Notes under the pieces: model-generated
The model's database searches: none
What the model saw: only the letters and a program-made list of their open reading frames with translations
What the model was told of the DNA's origin: nothing
Assembly: GCA_038400315.1 (NCBI GenBank)
Contig: CP151667.1
Span: 2,987,174-3,051,173, forward strand
Direction: 5' to 3'
DNA length: 64,000 nt
From: Isosphaeraceae bacterium EP7
Lineage (GTDB): Bacteria > Planctomycetota > Planctomycetia > Isosphaerales > Isosphaeraceae
Translations under genes and position numbers: made by a program
Part shown: in pieces, positions 32,997 to 41,257 of the stretch
How the letters are laid out: each line of letters starts with the position of its first letter
Position numbering within the stretch: the stretch's first letter is position 1

Positions 32997-34112
32997 ATGA
33001 CGGCCTTTATCGTGACCGACCACGAGCCGACCGGCTCACGCATCCGCGACGTGCTGAACTTCGGCGGGGTCGAGTGCCCGTCGTCGCACATCGTCACGAT
33101 CGACGACGCGACGCTGCGACTGGGCCGCGAGACGAAGGTCGACCTGATCGTGGCGGCGCTGCCGGCCGACCGCGAGCGGGCCATCGGCATGCTGCCCGGG
33201 CTGGCGCGCACGGCCTCGGGCAGGCTGCTCGCCGTCGGCCCGACGACTGACGCGAAGCTGGTGCTGCACGCCCTGCGCGCGGGGGCCTCGGATTACGTGG
33301 ACGCGGGCGATCTGGAGACGGAGTTGGAGGCCGCCATCAAGCGAATGGCCGCCGACGCCGCCGCCCCGTCCGAACCCGGCCGCCTGATCGTATTTCTGTC
33401 CCCCAACGGCGGAAGCGGGTCGAGCACGCTGGCGGCGAGCCTCGCCGTGGTCCTGGCCAAGGCGCACGGCCATGTCGGGCTACTGGACCTCAAGCTGGAG
33501 ACCGGCGACCTGGCCTCCCTGCTCGACGTCCGGCCGACATTCACCCTGGCCGACCTCTGCCAGAACGCGTCGAGGCTGGACAGGGTGATGTTCGAGCGCT
33601 CGCTCGTCAAGCACGAGTCGGGCGTGCATGTGCTGGCCCCTCCGCAGAAGCTGGCCGACGTGGCGAGCGTGCGGATCGACGGCGTGGGCCTGGCCGTGGC
33701 GCTGGCCCGCGCGAGCTTCCCCTACGTCGTCGCCGACCTCGACCACTCGTTCCGCGAGGAGCAGCTCCTGCTGCTGCGCCAGGCCGACGTGGTCCTCATC
33801 GTCCTGAGGCTCGACTTCACCTCGCTGCGCAACGTCCGCCGCACGCTGGAGCATATGGACGCGCTGGGCCTGACCCGCGAGAAGGTCCGGCTGGTGGTCA
33901 ATCGCTACGGCCAGCCTCAGGAGGTGCCCTACGCCAAGGCCGAGGAGGCGATCGGCATGAAGATCGGCTCCTACATCCCTGAGGACGCCAAGGCGGTCAA
34001 CCGGGCGAACAACCAGGGGGTGCCCGTGGTGATCTCGGCGCCCACGGCCAAAGTTTCCCGCGGAATCATCCAGCTCGCACGGGACGTCGATGGGCCGGCC
34101 AGGAAAGCGTGA
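32997..34112 (+). CDS. cpaE: Tad pilus ATPase-like protein CpaE/TadZ with atypical P-loop
   Basis: 371 residues. The N-terminal half resembles a receiver-like domain (residues about 1-115, VLHALRAGASDYVDAGD). The second half is a MinD/ParA-like domain starting with FLSPNGGSGSSTLAASLAVV. The P-loop lacks the usual lysine of GKT, as often in CpaE/TadZ proteins, which localise the pilus machine to a pole. The later segments (DLDHSFREEQLLLLRQADVV; VRLVVNRYGQ) match the family. The start at 32997 matches the receiver-like N-terminus. It lies between cpaB and tadA in the standard Tad gene order. Confidence 0.88.
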   Translation: MTAFIVTDHEPTGSRIRDVLNFGGVECPSSHIVTIDDATLRLGRETKVDLIVAALPADRERAIGMLPGLARTASGRLLAVGPTTDAKLVLHALRAGASDYVDAGDLETELEAAIKRMAADAAAPSEPGRLIVFLSPNGGSGSSTLAASLAVVLAKAHGHVGLLDLKLETGDLASLLDVRPTFTLADLCQNASRLDRVMFERSLVKHESGVHVLAPPQKLADVASVRIDGVGLAVALARASFPYVVADLDHSFREEQLLLLRQADVVLIVLRLDFTSLRNVRRTLEHMDALGLTREKVRLVVNRYGQPQEVPYAKAEEAIGMKIGSYIPEDAKAVNRANNQGVPVVISAPTAKVSRGIIQLARDVDGPARKA

Positions 34113-34169
34113 CCTAGGCTCATCGGGGGGACGCACGCCCGAGAGCCCCCGGCCCCGGAGACGCGACCC

Positions 34170-35519
34170 ATGATGAGCCAGATTGCCACCGACTCGCTCG
34201 CGACCACGATGGCGGCGGGCGACGACCGGATGCTGCGGATCAAGCAGACCCTGCACCAGAAGCTCATCTCGGAGCTTGACCTCTCCGCGATCGCGTCGAT
34301 GAGCCAGGAAGAGCTGCGCGAGGAGGTCCGGCGGGGGGCCGAGCACCTCTGCCGCCAGAGCAACGACCTGCTGAGCTTCGCCGAGCGCGAGCGGCTCATC
34401 GGCGAGGTGCTCGACGAGACCTTCGGCATCGGCCCGCTCGAGCCCTTGATGCGCGACCCGACCATCTCGGACATCCTGGTCAACGGGCCGAAGTGCGTCT
34501 ACGTCGAGCGCCGGGGGCGGCTCACCCGCTCCGACGTCGTCTTCAACGACGAGAAGCACCTCATCGAGATCGTCCGGCGCATCGTCAGCCGGGTCGGCCG
34601 TCGCATCGACGAGACGTCGCCCCTGTGCGACGCACGCATGGCCGACGGCTCGCGCGTCAACGCGGTCATCCCACCCCTGGCCCTGGACGGCACCCTGCTG
34701 TCGATCCGCCGATCGAGCAAGACGCCGCTCCAGTTCAAGGACCTGGTGGAGAAGAAGGCGATCACCAGCGAGATGGTCGACTTCCTGTCGGCCGCCACGC
34801 GGGCCCGCGTCAACATGATCGTCTCGGGGGGGACGGGATCGGGCAAGACGACCCTGATGAATGCGCTCTCGTCGTTCATCCCCGACGACGAGCGGGTGGC
34901 GACCATCGAGGACGCCGCCGAGCTGAAGCTCCAGCAGTCGCACGTCGTCCGGATGGAGACCAGGCCCGCCAACCTCGAGGGCAACGGCGCGATCCTCACG
35001 CGCGACCTGGTCAAGAACGCGCTACGCATGCGGCCCGACCGGATCATCGTCGGCGAGTGCCGCGGCGGCGAGACGCTGGACATGCTCCAGGCGATGAACA
35101 CCGGCCACGACGGCAGCATGACGACGATCCACGCCAACGACACCCGCGACGCCGTCGGCCGCATTGAGATGATGGTGGGCATGGCCGGATTCGACCTGCC
35201 CATCTGGATCATCCGCCGGCAGATCGCCTCGGCCGTGCAGATCATCGTCCAGGCGGCCAGGCTCACGGGCGGGGCGCGCAAGATCATCAAGATCTCGGAG
35301 ATCACCGGCATGGAGGAGGACGTCGTCAGCATGCAGGACCTGTTCGTCTTCAAGCAGACGGGGGTCGACGAAGACCGGGTCGCGCAAGGCTACTTCTACT
35401 GCACGGGCATCCGGCCGAAGTGCCTGGAGATGTTCGAGGCGTGCGGCGTGAAGCTCCCGGGCGACATGTTCGAGCGGCGCATCTTGTCGGGCCAGGCCAA
35501 GGGAGACATGCCGCGATGA
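34170..35519 (+). CDS. tadA: Tad secretion ATPase TadA/CpaF
   Basis: 449 residues. The secretion NTPase signatures are all present: N-terminal domain with FGIGPLEPLMRDPTISDILV, Walker A SGGTGSGKTTLMNAL, Asp box TIEDAAELKL, Walker B-type RPDRIIVGECRGGETLDML and the His-box TTIHAND. It is the hexameric motor that powers assembly of Flp pili at the inner membrane. The family length is about 420-480, so this is complete. The start codon follows a GGAGACGC sequence. Its stop overlaps the start of tadB by 4 bases. Confidence 0.96.
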   Translation: MMSQIATDSLATTMAAGDDRMLRIKQTLHQKLISELDLSAIASMSQEELREEVRRGAEHLCRQSNDLLSFAERERLIGEVLDETFGIGPLEPLMRDPTISDILVNGPKCVYVERRGRLTRSDVVFNDEKHLIEIVRRIVSRVGRRIDETSPLCDARMADGSRVNAVIPPLALDGTLLSIRRSSKTPLQFKDLVEKKAITSEMVDFLSAATRARVNMIVSGGTGSGKTTLMNALSSFIPDDERVATIEDAAELKLQQSHVVRMETRPANLEGNGAILTRDLVKNALRMRPDRIIVGECRGGETLDMLQAMNTGHDGSMTTIHANDTRDAVGRIEMMVGMAGFDLPIWIIRRQIASAVQIIVQAARLTGGARKIIKISEITGMEEDVVSMQDLFVFKQTGVDEDRVAQGYFYCTGIRPKCLEMFEACGVKLPGDMFERRILSGQAKGDMPR

Positions 35520-36478
35520 ACCCGGGGATGGTCACGGGCTTGGCCGCGGCGACGGCCATCCTGGGCGTGCTGGCCGCCTATCAGGTCGCCACCGACCTCT
35601 TCCTGCGCGACCGCTCTCGCGTCAACGATCGCGTCGACGAGGAGTTCCTCCGCAAGCGGAAAGACCAGGCGAAGCGATCGCCCCTGTTCAAGAACCTGGA
35701 GCAGGTGACCGCCGGGCTGGGCCACGACGAGGAGGCACCCACGGCCCGCCAGCGGTTCACCTCGATGGTCGATCAGTCGGGGGTGGACGTCACCCCCGGC
35801 CGGCTGCTGGCCATTTCCGCCGCCGTCGCGGTGGGCCTGGGCCTGCTGGGCCTGGTCGCGCGGGGCAACCCGTTCGACGCCTCGGTGGCCGCCTTCGTCG
35901 GCGGCTGGCTGCCGATCCGGGTCGTCAAAGGGAAGCGAGACGCGCGGATCGAGAAGCTCCGGTCGCAGCTACCCGAGGCCTTCGACCTGATGGCGCGCGT
36001 CGTCCGCGCGGGGCAGACCCTGGGGCAGGCGATGCTGGCCGTGGCCGAGGAGTTCCCCCAGCCGATCTCCACCGAATTCTCCTTCTGCTACGAGCAGCAG
36101 AACATGGGGCTCTCCCCCGAGGCCACCTTCCGCGACCTCAACCGCCGCACCGGCATCATCGAGCTGAAGATCTTCGTCATGGCCGTGCTCGTCCAGCAGC
36201 AGACCGGCGGCAACCTGGCCGAGCTCCTCATCAAGCTGGCCGGCGTGGTGCGCGAGCGCTACATGATCCGCGGGACCATCCAGACGCTGACCTCCGAGGG
36301 GCGGATGCAGGGCTGGATCCTGGCCGGGCTCCCCCCGTGCATGTTCCTCCTGATCCTGGCCGTCAACCCGAAATATGGGGGCGTGATGTTCGATCACCCC
36401 AACATCCTGCTGGGCACCTTCGGCTTCGAGATGGTGGGCGTCCTCTGGATCCGCAAGATCGTGAACTTCGACTTCTGA
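35516..36478 (+). CDS. tadB: Tad inner-membrane platform protein TadB
   Basis: 320 residues from 35516. It contains a type II secretion F-domain (residues about 150-280; FDLMARVVRAGQTLGQAMLAV, then FCYEQQNMGLSPEATFRDL) with membrane helices at the N-terminus, before the domain and at the C-terminus (PPCMFLLILAVNPKYGG). TadB and TadC together form the platform for the TadA motor. The gene starts within the end of tadA (4-base overlap) and is followed by tadC after 16 bases. Confidence 0.93.
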   Translation: MNPGMVTGLAAATAILGVLAAYQVATDLFLRDRSRVNDRVDEEFLRKRKDQAKRSPLFKNLEQVTAGLGHDEEAPTARQRFTSMVDQSGVDVTPGRLLAISAAVAVGLGLLGLVARGNPFDASVAAFVGGWLPIRVVKGKRDARIEKLRSQLPEAFDLMARVVRAGQTLGQAMLAVAEEFPQPISTEFSFCYEQQNMGLSPEATFRDLNRRTGIIELKIFVMAVLVQQQTGGNLAELLIKLAGVVRERYMIRGTIQTLTSEGRMQGWILAGLPPCMFLLILAVNPKYGGVMFDHPNILLGTFGFEMVGVLWIRKIVNFDF

Positions 36479-36494
36479 GGGGGCACGCGCCGTC

Positions 36495-37427
36495 ATGTCT
36501 CGAGAACTGATGCTGATGATGATGGCCGGCGGCGTGATCACCATGCTGGCGCTCATCGTCGGCCTGCTGGCCACCGGCCGCAAGGGCAAGCTGGACCGGC
36601 GGATCGACGCGATGTCGGGGCGGGAACGGCCCGAGGCGAGGCCCGAGACGGTCGCCTCGATGGCGAGGTCGGCGTTGCCCAAGATGGGCAAGGTGATCGT
36701 GCCCGACGACGAGGCCGAGCGGACCAGGCTGCGGGCCCGGATGGTGCACGCGGGGCTCTACCAGCGGCAGGCGATGCACGCGTTCCTGGGCGTGAAGCTC
36801 GTCCTGCTCGTCCTGGCGACGGTCGTCGGCGGCGGCCTGACGCTGGCCAACGTCATCCCCACGACCCGGGCCTTGCCGCTGTCCATCCTGCTGTTCCTGG
36901 TGGGGATGTTCGGGCCTGGCGCCTGGCTCAACCGCCGCAAGGCCCAGCGTCAGCAGGCGCTGAGGCGAGCCCTCCCCGACGCGATCGACGTGCTGATCAT
37001 CTGCCTGGAGGGGGGCCTGAGCTTCCAGGCCTCGCTCAAGAAGATCGCCGACGAGCTGAGGTCGGCGCACCCGGTGCTCGGCAGCGAGTTGCGCATCGTC
37101 GACCGCGAGATCCAGCTCGGCCGCGGCCCCGGCGAGGCCCTGACCAACTTCGCCCGGCGCAGCGACATGGAGGAGATCCTCAGCCTGGCGTCGGTCATCG
37201 GCCAGTCGGAGCGGTTCGGGGCCAGCCTGGTCAAGAGCATGCGCAACCACTCGGAGAGCCTGAGGCACAAGCGCAAGCAGGCGGCCGAGGAGAGGGCCCA
37301 GAAGGCGGCGACCCTGATCATGATCCCCACACTGCTGTTCATCTTCCCGGCCGTCTTCGTGATCCTGCTCGCCCCGGCCGCCTTCCAGGTCTCGGCCATG
37401 TTCGAGTCCACCCCCGGGGGGAAGTGA
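36495..37427 (+). CDS. tadC: Tad inner-membrane platform protein TadC
   Basis: 310 residues. The F-domain is visible (residues about 155-280; ALPDAIDVLIICLEGGLSFQ, then LGRGPGEALTNFARRSDMEE) with N-terminal helices (MLALIVGLLATG; LVLLVLATVVGGG) and a C-terminal one (MIPTLLFIFPAVFVILLAP). It is the second platform protein, paired with TadB. The stop lies 12 bases from the convergent TadG-like gene, so the plus-strand Tad block ends here. Confidence 0.93.
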   Translation: MSRELMLMMMAGGVITMLALIVGLLATGRKGKLDRRIDAMSGRERPEARPETVASMARSALPKMGKVIVPDDEAERTRLRARMVHAGLYQRQAMHAFLGVKLVLLVLATVVGGGLTLANVIPTTRALPLSILLFLVGMFGPGAWLNRRKAQRQQALRRALPDAIDVLIICLEGGLSFQASLKKIADELRSAHPVLGSELRIVDREIQLGRGPGEALTNFARRSDMEEILSLASVIGQSERFGASLVKSMRNHSESLRHKRKQAAEERAQKAATLIMIPTLLFIFPAVFVILLAPAAFQVSAMFESTPGGK

Positions 37428-37439
37428 CCCGGGCGGGGC

Positions 37440-38678
37440 TCACTCCATCAGGTACGGGGCGGAGGTGCTCGAGCTGGACGCGGACGTGTTGATCGCGATG
37501 TTCGCATTATTGGAGAGGTACAGCGACTTGACGATGAACTGCGAGCCGTACTGCGAGCCCGTCGCCCCGCCGGCGATCGTCAGCGCGGCGTTGGGGGCGT
37601 AAAGCGTGCCGGACATCTTCACGTTGGAGCCGTTGGCGATGTTGTTCAGGTTCGACGTGTTGCCGCGGTCCTGGAAGTAGACGATCCCCTTGGTGGCACC
37701 CGTCGTGGGCGCGGTGAGATTGACGGTCGTCCCCCCCTGGAGGCTGATCGCTCCGCCGCCCGAATCGATGTAGATCGTCACGCCGGTGCCGTTGAGCGTG
37801 ACGCCATTGGCCACGTTGAATCCGCCGTTCTTCATGTAATAGACGCCCGGATTCATGGTGATCGTCATGCCCCCGCCCAGCGTCAGGCCGCCGGTGTAGA
37901 CGCCCGGATTCATGGTGGCGGTGCCGTAGGGGGGATTGGGGGCGCTTCGCGGGTCGAGGCCCGCGGTGGTGGGCGTGGCCAATGACGCGTAGGGATCGGC
38001 GGCCGCCGCCTGGCCGGTCGTCGGCGCCTTGGAAAAGAACGTGGTCGGGGTGGCCCAGTTGGGGATGCCCACGCCACCGACGACGCTCAGGCCCCCGTTG
38101 TTAGTGGCATACGCGCCGTTCGATGCATTGACGGCGCCCGGGCTGCTGGAGTTGACCTGGATGGAGCCGTTGGCGGTGAGCTTGGCCCCGCCGGTCAGGG
38201 TCAACGCCCCGGCGGCCGAGGGATCGGTCAGCAGGATCGATGGCGGGGCGGTGTTGTCGACGCGGCCCAAGGCCCGGGCGGAGACCGGTATGGTGCCGCT
38301 GCTTATGACGGAGCTGAAGTAGCGCGGCTGATAGTAGGTCACGAGTGCCTGGACGCGGCCGGCCTGGCCCCCGTATCCGAACGTGAGGACGACCGAGGTG
38401 GTCGTGCCGTCGTTGGCATAGCCGTTGTCGGCGGCGATCGACAGGGCGGCGGCCCGCGCCAGTCCGCGCGGATCAAGGCCCGCGTCGGTCGCGTAGTTCT
38501 TGGCCAGGGCGCAGGCGGCCGCATGCGCGGTCGCGTCGGCCACCGCCTGGGCCTGGCGGCGCTGGCTCATCAGCATCCCGCCGTCGATGACCAGGGCCAT
38601 GGTCAGCACGATCGGCAGCAGGCAGAGCGCCACGAAGACGGCCACGGCCCCGCGGCGCCGGGGTGGGTGCTTCATCAT
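37440..38678 (-). CDS. tadG: TadG-like protein with low-complexity beta-rich C-terminus
   Basis: 412 residues. The N-terminus RRRGAVAVFVALCLLPIVLT, followed by MALVIDGGMLMSQRRQAQAVADATAHAAACALA, is the membrane segment and motif of TadG-type proteins. Beyond residue ~150 the protein is rich in Gly, Asn, Ser and Thr, with repeating phrases such as TATMNPGVYTGGLTLGGGMT and TITMNPGVYYMKNGGFNVAN that look like a parallel beta-helix or adhesin-like region. The predicted topology is an inner-membrane anchor with a large extracytoplasmic part. It closes the minus-strand Tad block, behind two TadE-like genes. Confidence 0.82.
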   Translation of the reverse strand: MMKHPPRRRGAVAVFVALCLLPIVLTMALVIDGGMLMSQRRQAQAVADATAHAAACALAKNYATDAGLDPRGLARAAALSIAADNGYANDGTTTSVVLTFGYGGQAGRVQALVTYYQPRYFSSVISSGTIPVSARALGRVDNTAPPSILLTDPSAAGALTLTGGAKLTANGSIQVNSSSPGAVNASNGAYATNNGGLSVVGGVGIPNWATPTTFFSKAPTTGQAAAADPYASLATPTTAGLDPRSAPNPPYGTATMNPGVYTGGLTLGGGMTITMNPGVYYMKNGGFNVANGVTLNGTGVTIYIDSGGGAISLQGGTTVNLTAPTTGATKGIVYFQDRGNTSNLNNIANGSNVKMSGTLYAPNAALTIAGGATGSQYGSQFIVKSLYLSNNANIAINTSASSSSTSAPYLME

Positions 38679-38692
38679 CGGATCGGGGCCTT

Positions 38693-39112
38693 CTAGTAGG
38701 TAATCGGCTGGGTCGCCGAGCTACTGAAGGTCAGCGGCGCGAGGACCAGCTCGGGGGTCCATTGATAGCTCAGCTTGAAGGTCAGCGTCGGCGGCGTCGA
38801 CGCCTTATCCCAGGTGAGGGTAGCCGTGAGCTTGATCGGATCCAACGCCGCCATCCGGGGCGTGACGGCGCCGGCCACCACGTCGGCCGCCGTCGGCTCC
38901 GCCTTCGACTGCTCCGTCTGGTACTTGCTCGTCCCTCGCACCGATGCCCAGCGTGCCCCTTCGCGAGCCAGCCAGGCGATTTGCTGGTAGCGGAAGATGC
39001 CCAGGCCGACCACGATCGTGCCCATGACGAGCGTGATCGTCACCGAATAGACGATCGCCGCCTCGGCCATCACGGCCCCGCGGCGCCTCCGTCGTCCGTC
39101 CTTCGTTTTCAT
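38693..39112 (-). CDS. TadE-like pseudopilin
   Basis: 139 residues. A basic head (KTKDGRRRRRG) is followed by AVMAEAAIVYSVTITLVMGTI, with glutamate at the expected +5 position after glycine, as in TadE/TadF pseudopilins that are cut by the prepilin peptidase. The rest is a beta-rich extracytoplasmic domain with few cysteines. It is 14 bases upstream of the TadG-like gene and follows a second TadE-like gene on the same strand. Confidence 0.83.
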   Translation of the reverse strand: MKTKDGRRRRRGAVMAEAAIVYSVTITLVMGTIVVGLGIFRYQQIAWLAREGARWASVRGTSKYQTEQSKAEPTAADVVAGAVTPRMAALDPIKLTATLTWDKASTPPTLTFKLSYQWTPELVLAPLTFSSSATQPITY

Positions 39113-39133
39113 CTTGCCCTCTGCATCGGGTCG

Positions 39134-39538
39134 TCACGGCGGGTTGGGCATCATCACGACCTTGCGGCTCAGCGTGGTCGAGGTCGGAATCCCCGGGAAG
39201 CTCGACAAGGAAGAGAAGTGGTAGGTGACGGTGACTTGCACATAAGCATTGCCCGCCACGTTCGTCCCGCTGGCCACGTCGACCGTCGGCTGGGGAATCA
39301 GGTCGGTGGCGCCGGCCAGGGCCGCATGCTGCACGCTCGACACCGCGGCCGACGGCGTCATGGCGTAATAGACCGCCCCGGCGCGGGCGCAATCGCTGAG
39401 GGTCGTCAGCGCGTAGAAGACCCGCGAATAGTCGGCGGTGATCAGGCAGAGCAGGCAGAGGACCGGCAGGACCAACGCCAGCTCAATGGCCGCCGCGCCC
39501 CGACGCCTCACCCGCCCCCGCATCGCGTCGTGAGTCAT
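39134..39538 (-). CDS. TadE-like pseudopilin, second copy
   Basis: 134 residues from an ATG at 39538; a longer frame to 39598 adds only basic low-complexity residues. It has RRRGAAAIELALVLPVLCLL, again with glutamate at +5 after glycine, and then RVFYALTTLSDCARAGAVYY, the typical TadE motif. With the next gene it forms the TadE/TadF pair found in Tad loci. It lies 21 bases before the other pseudopilin gene, with 99 bases from the TadD-like gene upstream. Confidence 0.83.
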   Translation of the reverse strand: MTHDAMRGRVRRRGAAAIELALVLPVLCLLCLITADYSRVFYALTTLSDCARAGAVYYAMTPSAAVSSVQHAALAGATDLIPQPTVDVASGTNVAGNAYVQVTVTYHFSSLSSFPGIPTSTTLSRKVVMMPNPP

Positions 39539-39637
39539 GCCATGTCCCGCCGTATCGCCCCTTCTCCGGGCGCGACAGCGCATCGGCACCCGACTCAAGG
39601 CTAGGTCACGGCTGGCGGGCTGGGAAATGCCGGCCGA

Positions 39638-40441
39638 CTATTGCCCGGGGAGTTCGGGCAGCTCGACCGAGGCGGGGCGGACCTCGGCGTCGAGATGGCC
39701 CGGCGCGGCGGCGAGGGTCCTGACCGGGTCGGGACGGGCCCCGGTGCGTGCGGCCAGGATGGCGTCCAGGCCAACCCGGGCTTCAGAGGATTTGGGCTTG
39801 GCCGCAAGGGCCGCGGCGTAGGCTTTCTCGGCCTCGGGCATGTGGCCTTCCATCGCCAGGATCAGGCCGAGGTTGGCCTGCGCATCGGCGGTGTCGCAGC
39901 CGGCGCGACGGAACTCGGCCAGGGCCGCGTCGGCGTCGCCCTGCCGGGCCAGCACCAGGCCCAGGTTGTTGTGGCTCCGCGAGTGGGCCGGCTCCAGCTT
40001 GATCGCCTTGCGGAAGCAGGACTCGGACTCGGCCCAGCGGCGCTGGAGGTAGTAGCCGTAGCCCTGGTCGCACAGCAGATTGGGGTTCTTGGGGTCGAGC
40101 TTCACCGCCCGTGCGAACTGCTTCGACGACTCGTCGAACTTGCCGGCCATGCCTACCAGCACCGCCAGCCGCGCGTGGGCGTCGGCCCGTTTGGGATCGC
40201 TCTCGATGGCCTTGCGGTAGGCCGCCTCGGCCTCGGTCGGATTGCCCGACTCCTCGAGCGACCGGCCCATGGCCACCTGCATGTCGGCGGCCTGCCGGTG
40301 CGTCACCTTCGACGCCCGGCCGGTGTCCAGCAGGCCGGAAGAGGCATGCGCGGGGGCCTTCCGGCCGTTGTGAGAGCAGCCGACGAGCAGGAGGACCAGG
40401 GAGACAACGGCGGTCGGATGGGCCAGGCGGCGCGAATTCAT
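39638..40441 (-). CDS. tadD: TPR lipoprotein, TadD-like
   Basis: 267 residues. The N-terminus TAVVSLVLLLVGCSHNG is a lipoprotein signal with the lipobox LVGC. Residues about 50-220 contain four to five tetratricopeptide repeats (for example AEAAYRKAIESDPKRADAHA and SCFRKAIKLEPAHSRSHNNL). This matches TadD, the TPR lipoprotein needed for Tad pilus assembly, probably as a pilotin for the secretin. The C-terminus carries a short extra tail. The gene lies between the CpaD-like gene and the TadE-like gene on the minus strand. Confidence 0.85.
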   Translation of the reverse strand: MNSRRLAHPTAVVSLVLLLVGCSHNGRKAPAHASSGLLDTGRASKVTHRQAADMQVAMGRSLEESGNPTEAEAAYRKAIESDPKRADAHARLAVLVGMAGKFDESSKQFARAVKLDPKNPNLLCDQGYGYYLQRRWAESESCFRKAIKLEPAHSRSHNNLGLVLARQGDADAALAEFRRAGCDTADAQANLGLILAMEGHMPEAEKAYAAALAAKPKSSEARVGLDAILAARTGARPDPVRTLAAAPGHLDAEVRPASVELPELPGQ

Positions 40442-40463
40442 CGGCGGGCTCCTGAGCGGGGCG

Positions 40464-41219
40464 TCATCGGGAGGTGACGCCCGAAGGGCTGTTCACGCCG
40501 TTGCTGTCGATGGGGATCGGAGGCCCGAAGTCCTTCGTCCGATCCAGCGCATTGGCCCCGATGATCTGGGCGTCGATCCCCGAGATGCCCCTCGACATCG
40601 GCTGGCCCACGAGCACCCGTTCAATGGGGGCCGGGTAGGGGCTCGATGCCAGGGCCGCCAGCACCGACGCACGCCGGGCCTCGGCCAGCCCGGGGTTCTC
40701 GGGCGTGCGCTCGATGATCAGCGGGAAGGGGCTGGCGGCCAACTGCGCCGCGAGCTTGAAGACCTGGTCGCGGCCCCGGGCGTTTAGCTCGACGGTATCG
40801 TCGACGAAGTCGTACCGGAACAGGGTCAGGCGGGCCGCCGCGCCATTGGCGACCATGGCCCGGCCGTGGTCGTGCAGGGCCGAGCCCAGCGGGCGGGGCT
40901 CGTAATTCTCGGGGTAGCCGCCGAGCTTCCCCTGATAGCGTCTCCAGTGCCACCAGCGCCGCTTGTGGGCCACGAACTTCGGGCTGTGTCGCTCGGTGGC
41001 CACAGGATCGAGGGGATCGGGCCTCCAGCTGGGCAAGACGCCCGTCGGCGGCACCTCGATGACCGACGGCCGGGGCATCAGCGGGGCGGCGACGGCCACG
41101 GGCTCGGGGGATAACTCGGGCAGGGGATCGGGAAGGCCTTGCGCCCGTGCGGTCGTGGCCGAGAGGCCCAGGCCCAGCATCAGGCCGGCGGCCTGGCGCC
41201 GGCGGTTCGTCTTGGACAT
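40464..41219 (-). CDS. Secreted protein of the Tad locus, CpaD/OmpA-like
   Basis: 251 residues from an ATG at 41219 with an AGAGG ribosome site; a GTG at 41261 overlapping the secretin stop (GTGA) is the alternative. A signal peptide is visible (RRRQAAGLMLGLGLSATTARA). The C-terminal half (ELNARGRDQVFKLAAQLAAS, then RRASVLAALASSPYPAPIER and VLVGQPMSRGISGIDAQII) has the residue pattern of CpaD/OmpA-type periplasmic proteins, where a helix-strand unit handles peptidoglycan or the outer membrane. Identity with CpaD is not certain. It follows the secretin gene directly, as cpaD does in related loci. Confidence 0.65.
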   Translation of the reverse strand: MSKTNRRRQAAGLMLGLGLSATTARAQGLPDPLPELSPEPVAVAAPLMPRPSVIEVPPTGVLPSWRPDPLDPVATERHSPKFVAHKRRWWHWRRYQGKLGGYPENYEPRPLGSALHDHGRAMVANGAAARLTLFRYDFVDDTVELNARGRDQVFKLAAQLAASPFPLIIERTPENPGLAEARRASVLAALASSPYPAPIERVLVGQPMSRGISGIDAQIIGANALDRTKDFGPPIPIDSNGVNSPSGVTSR

Positions 41220-41257
41220 CGCCAATCCTCTGGCCGCGCCGGCGGCGTTGGGGGTCG

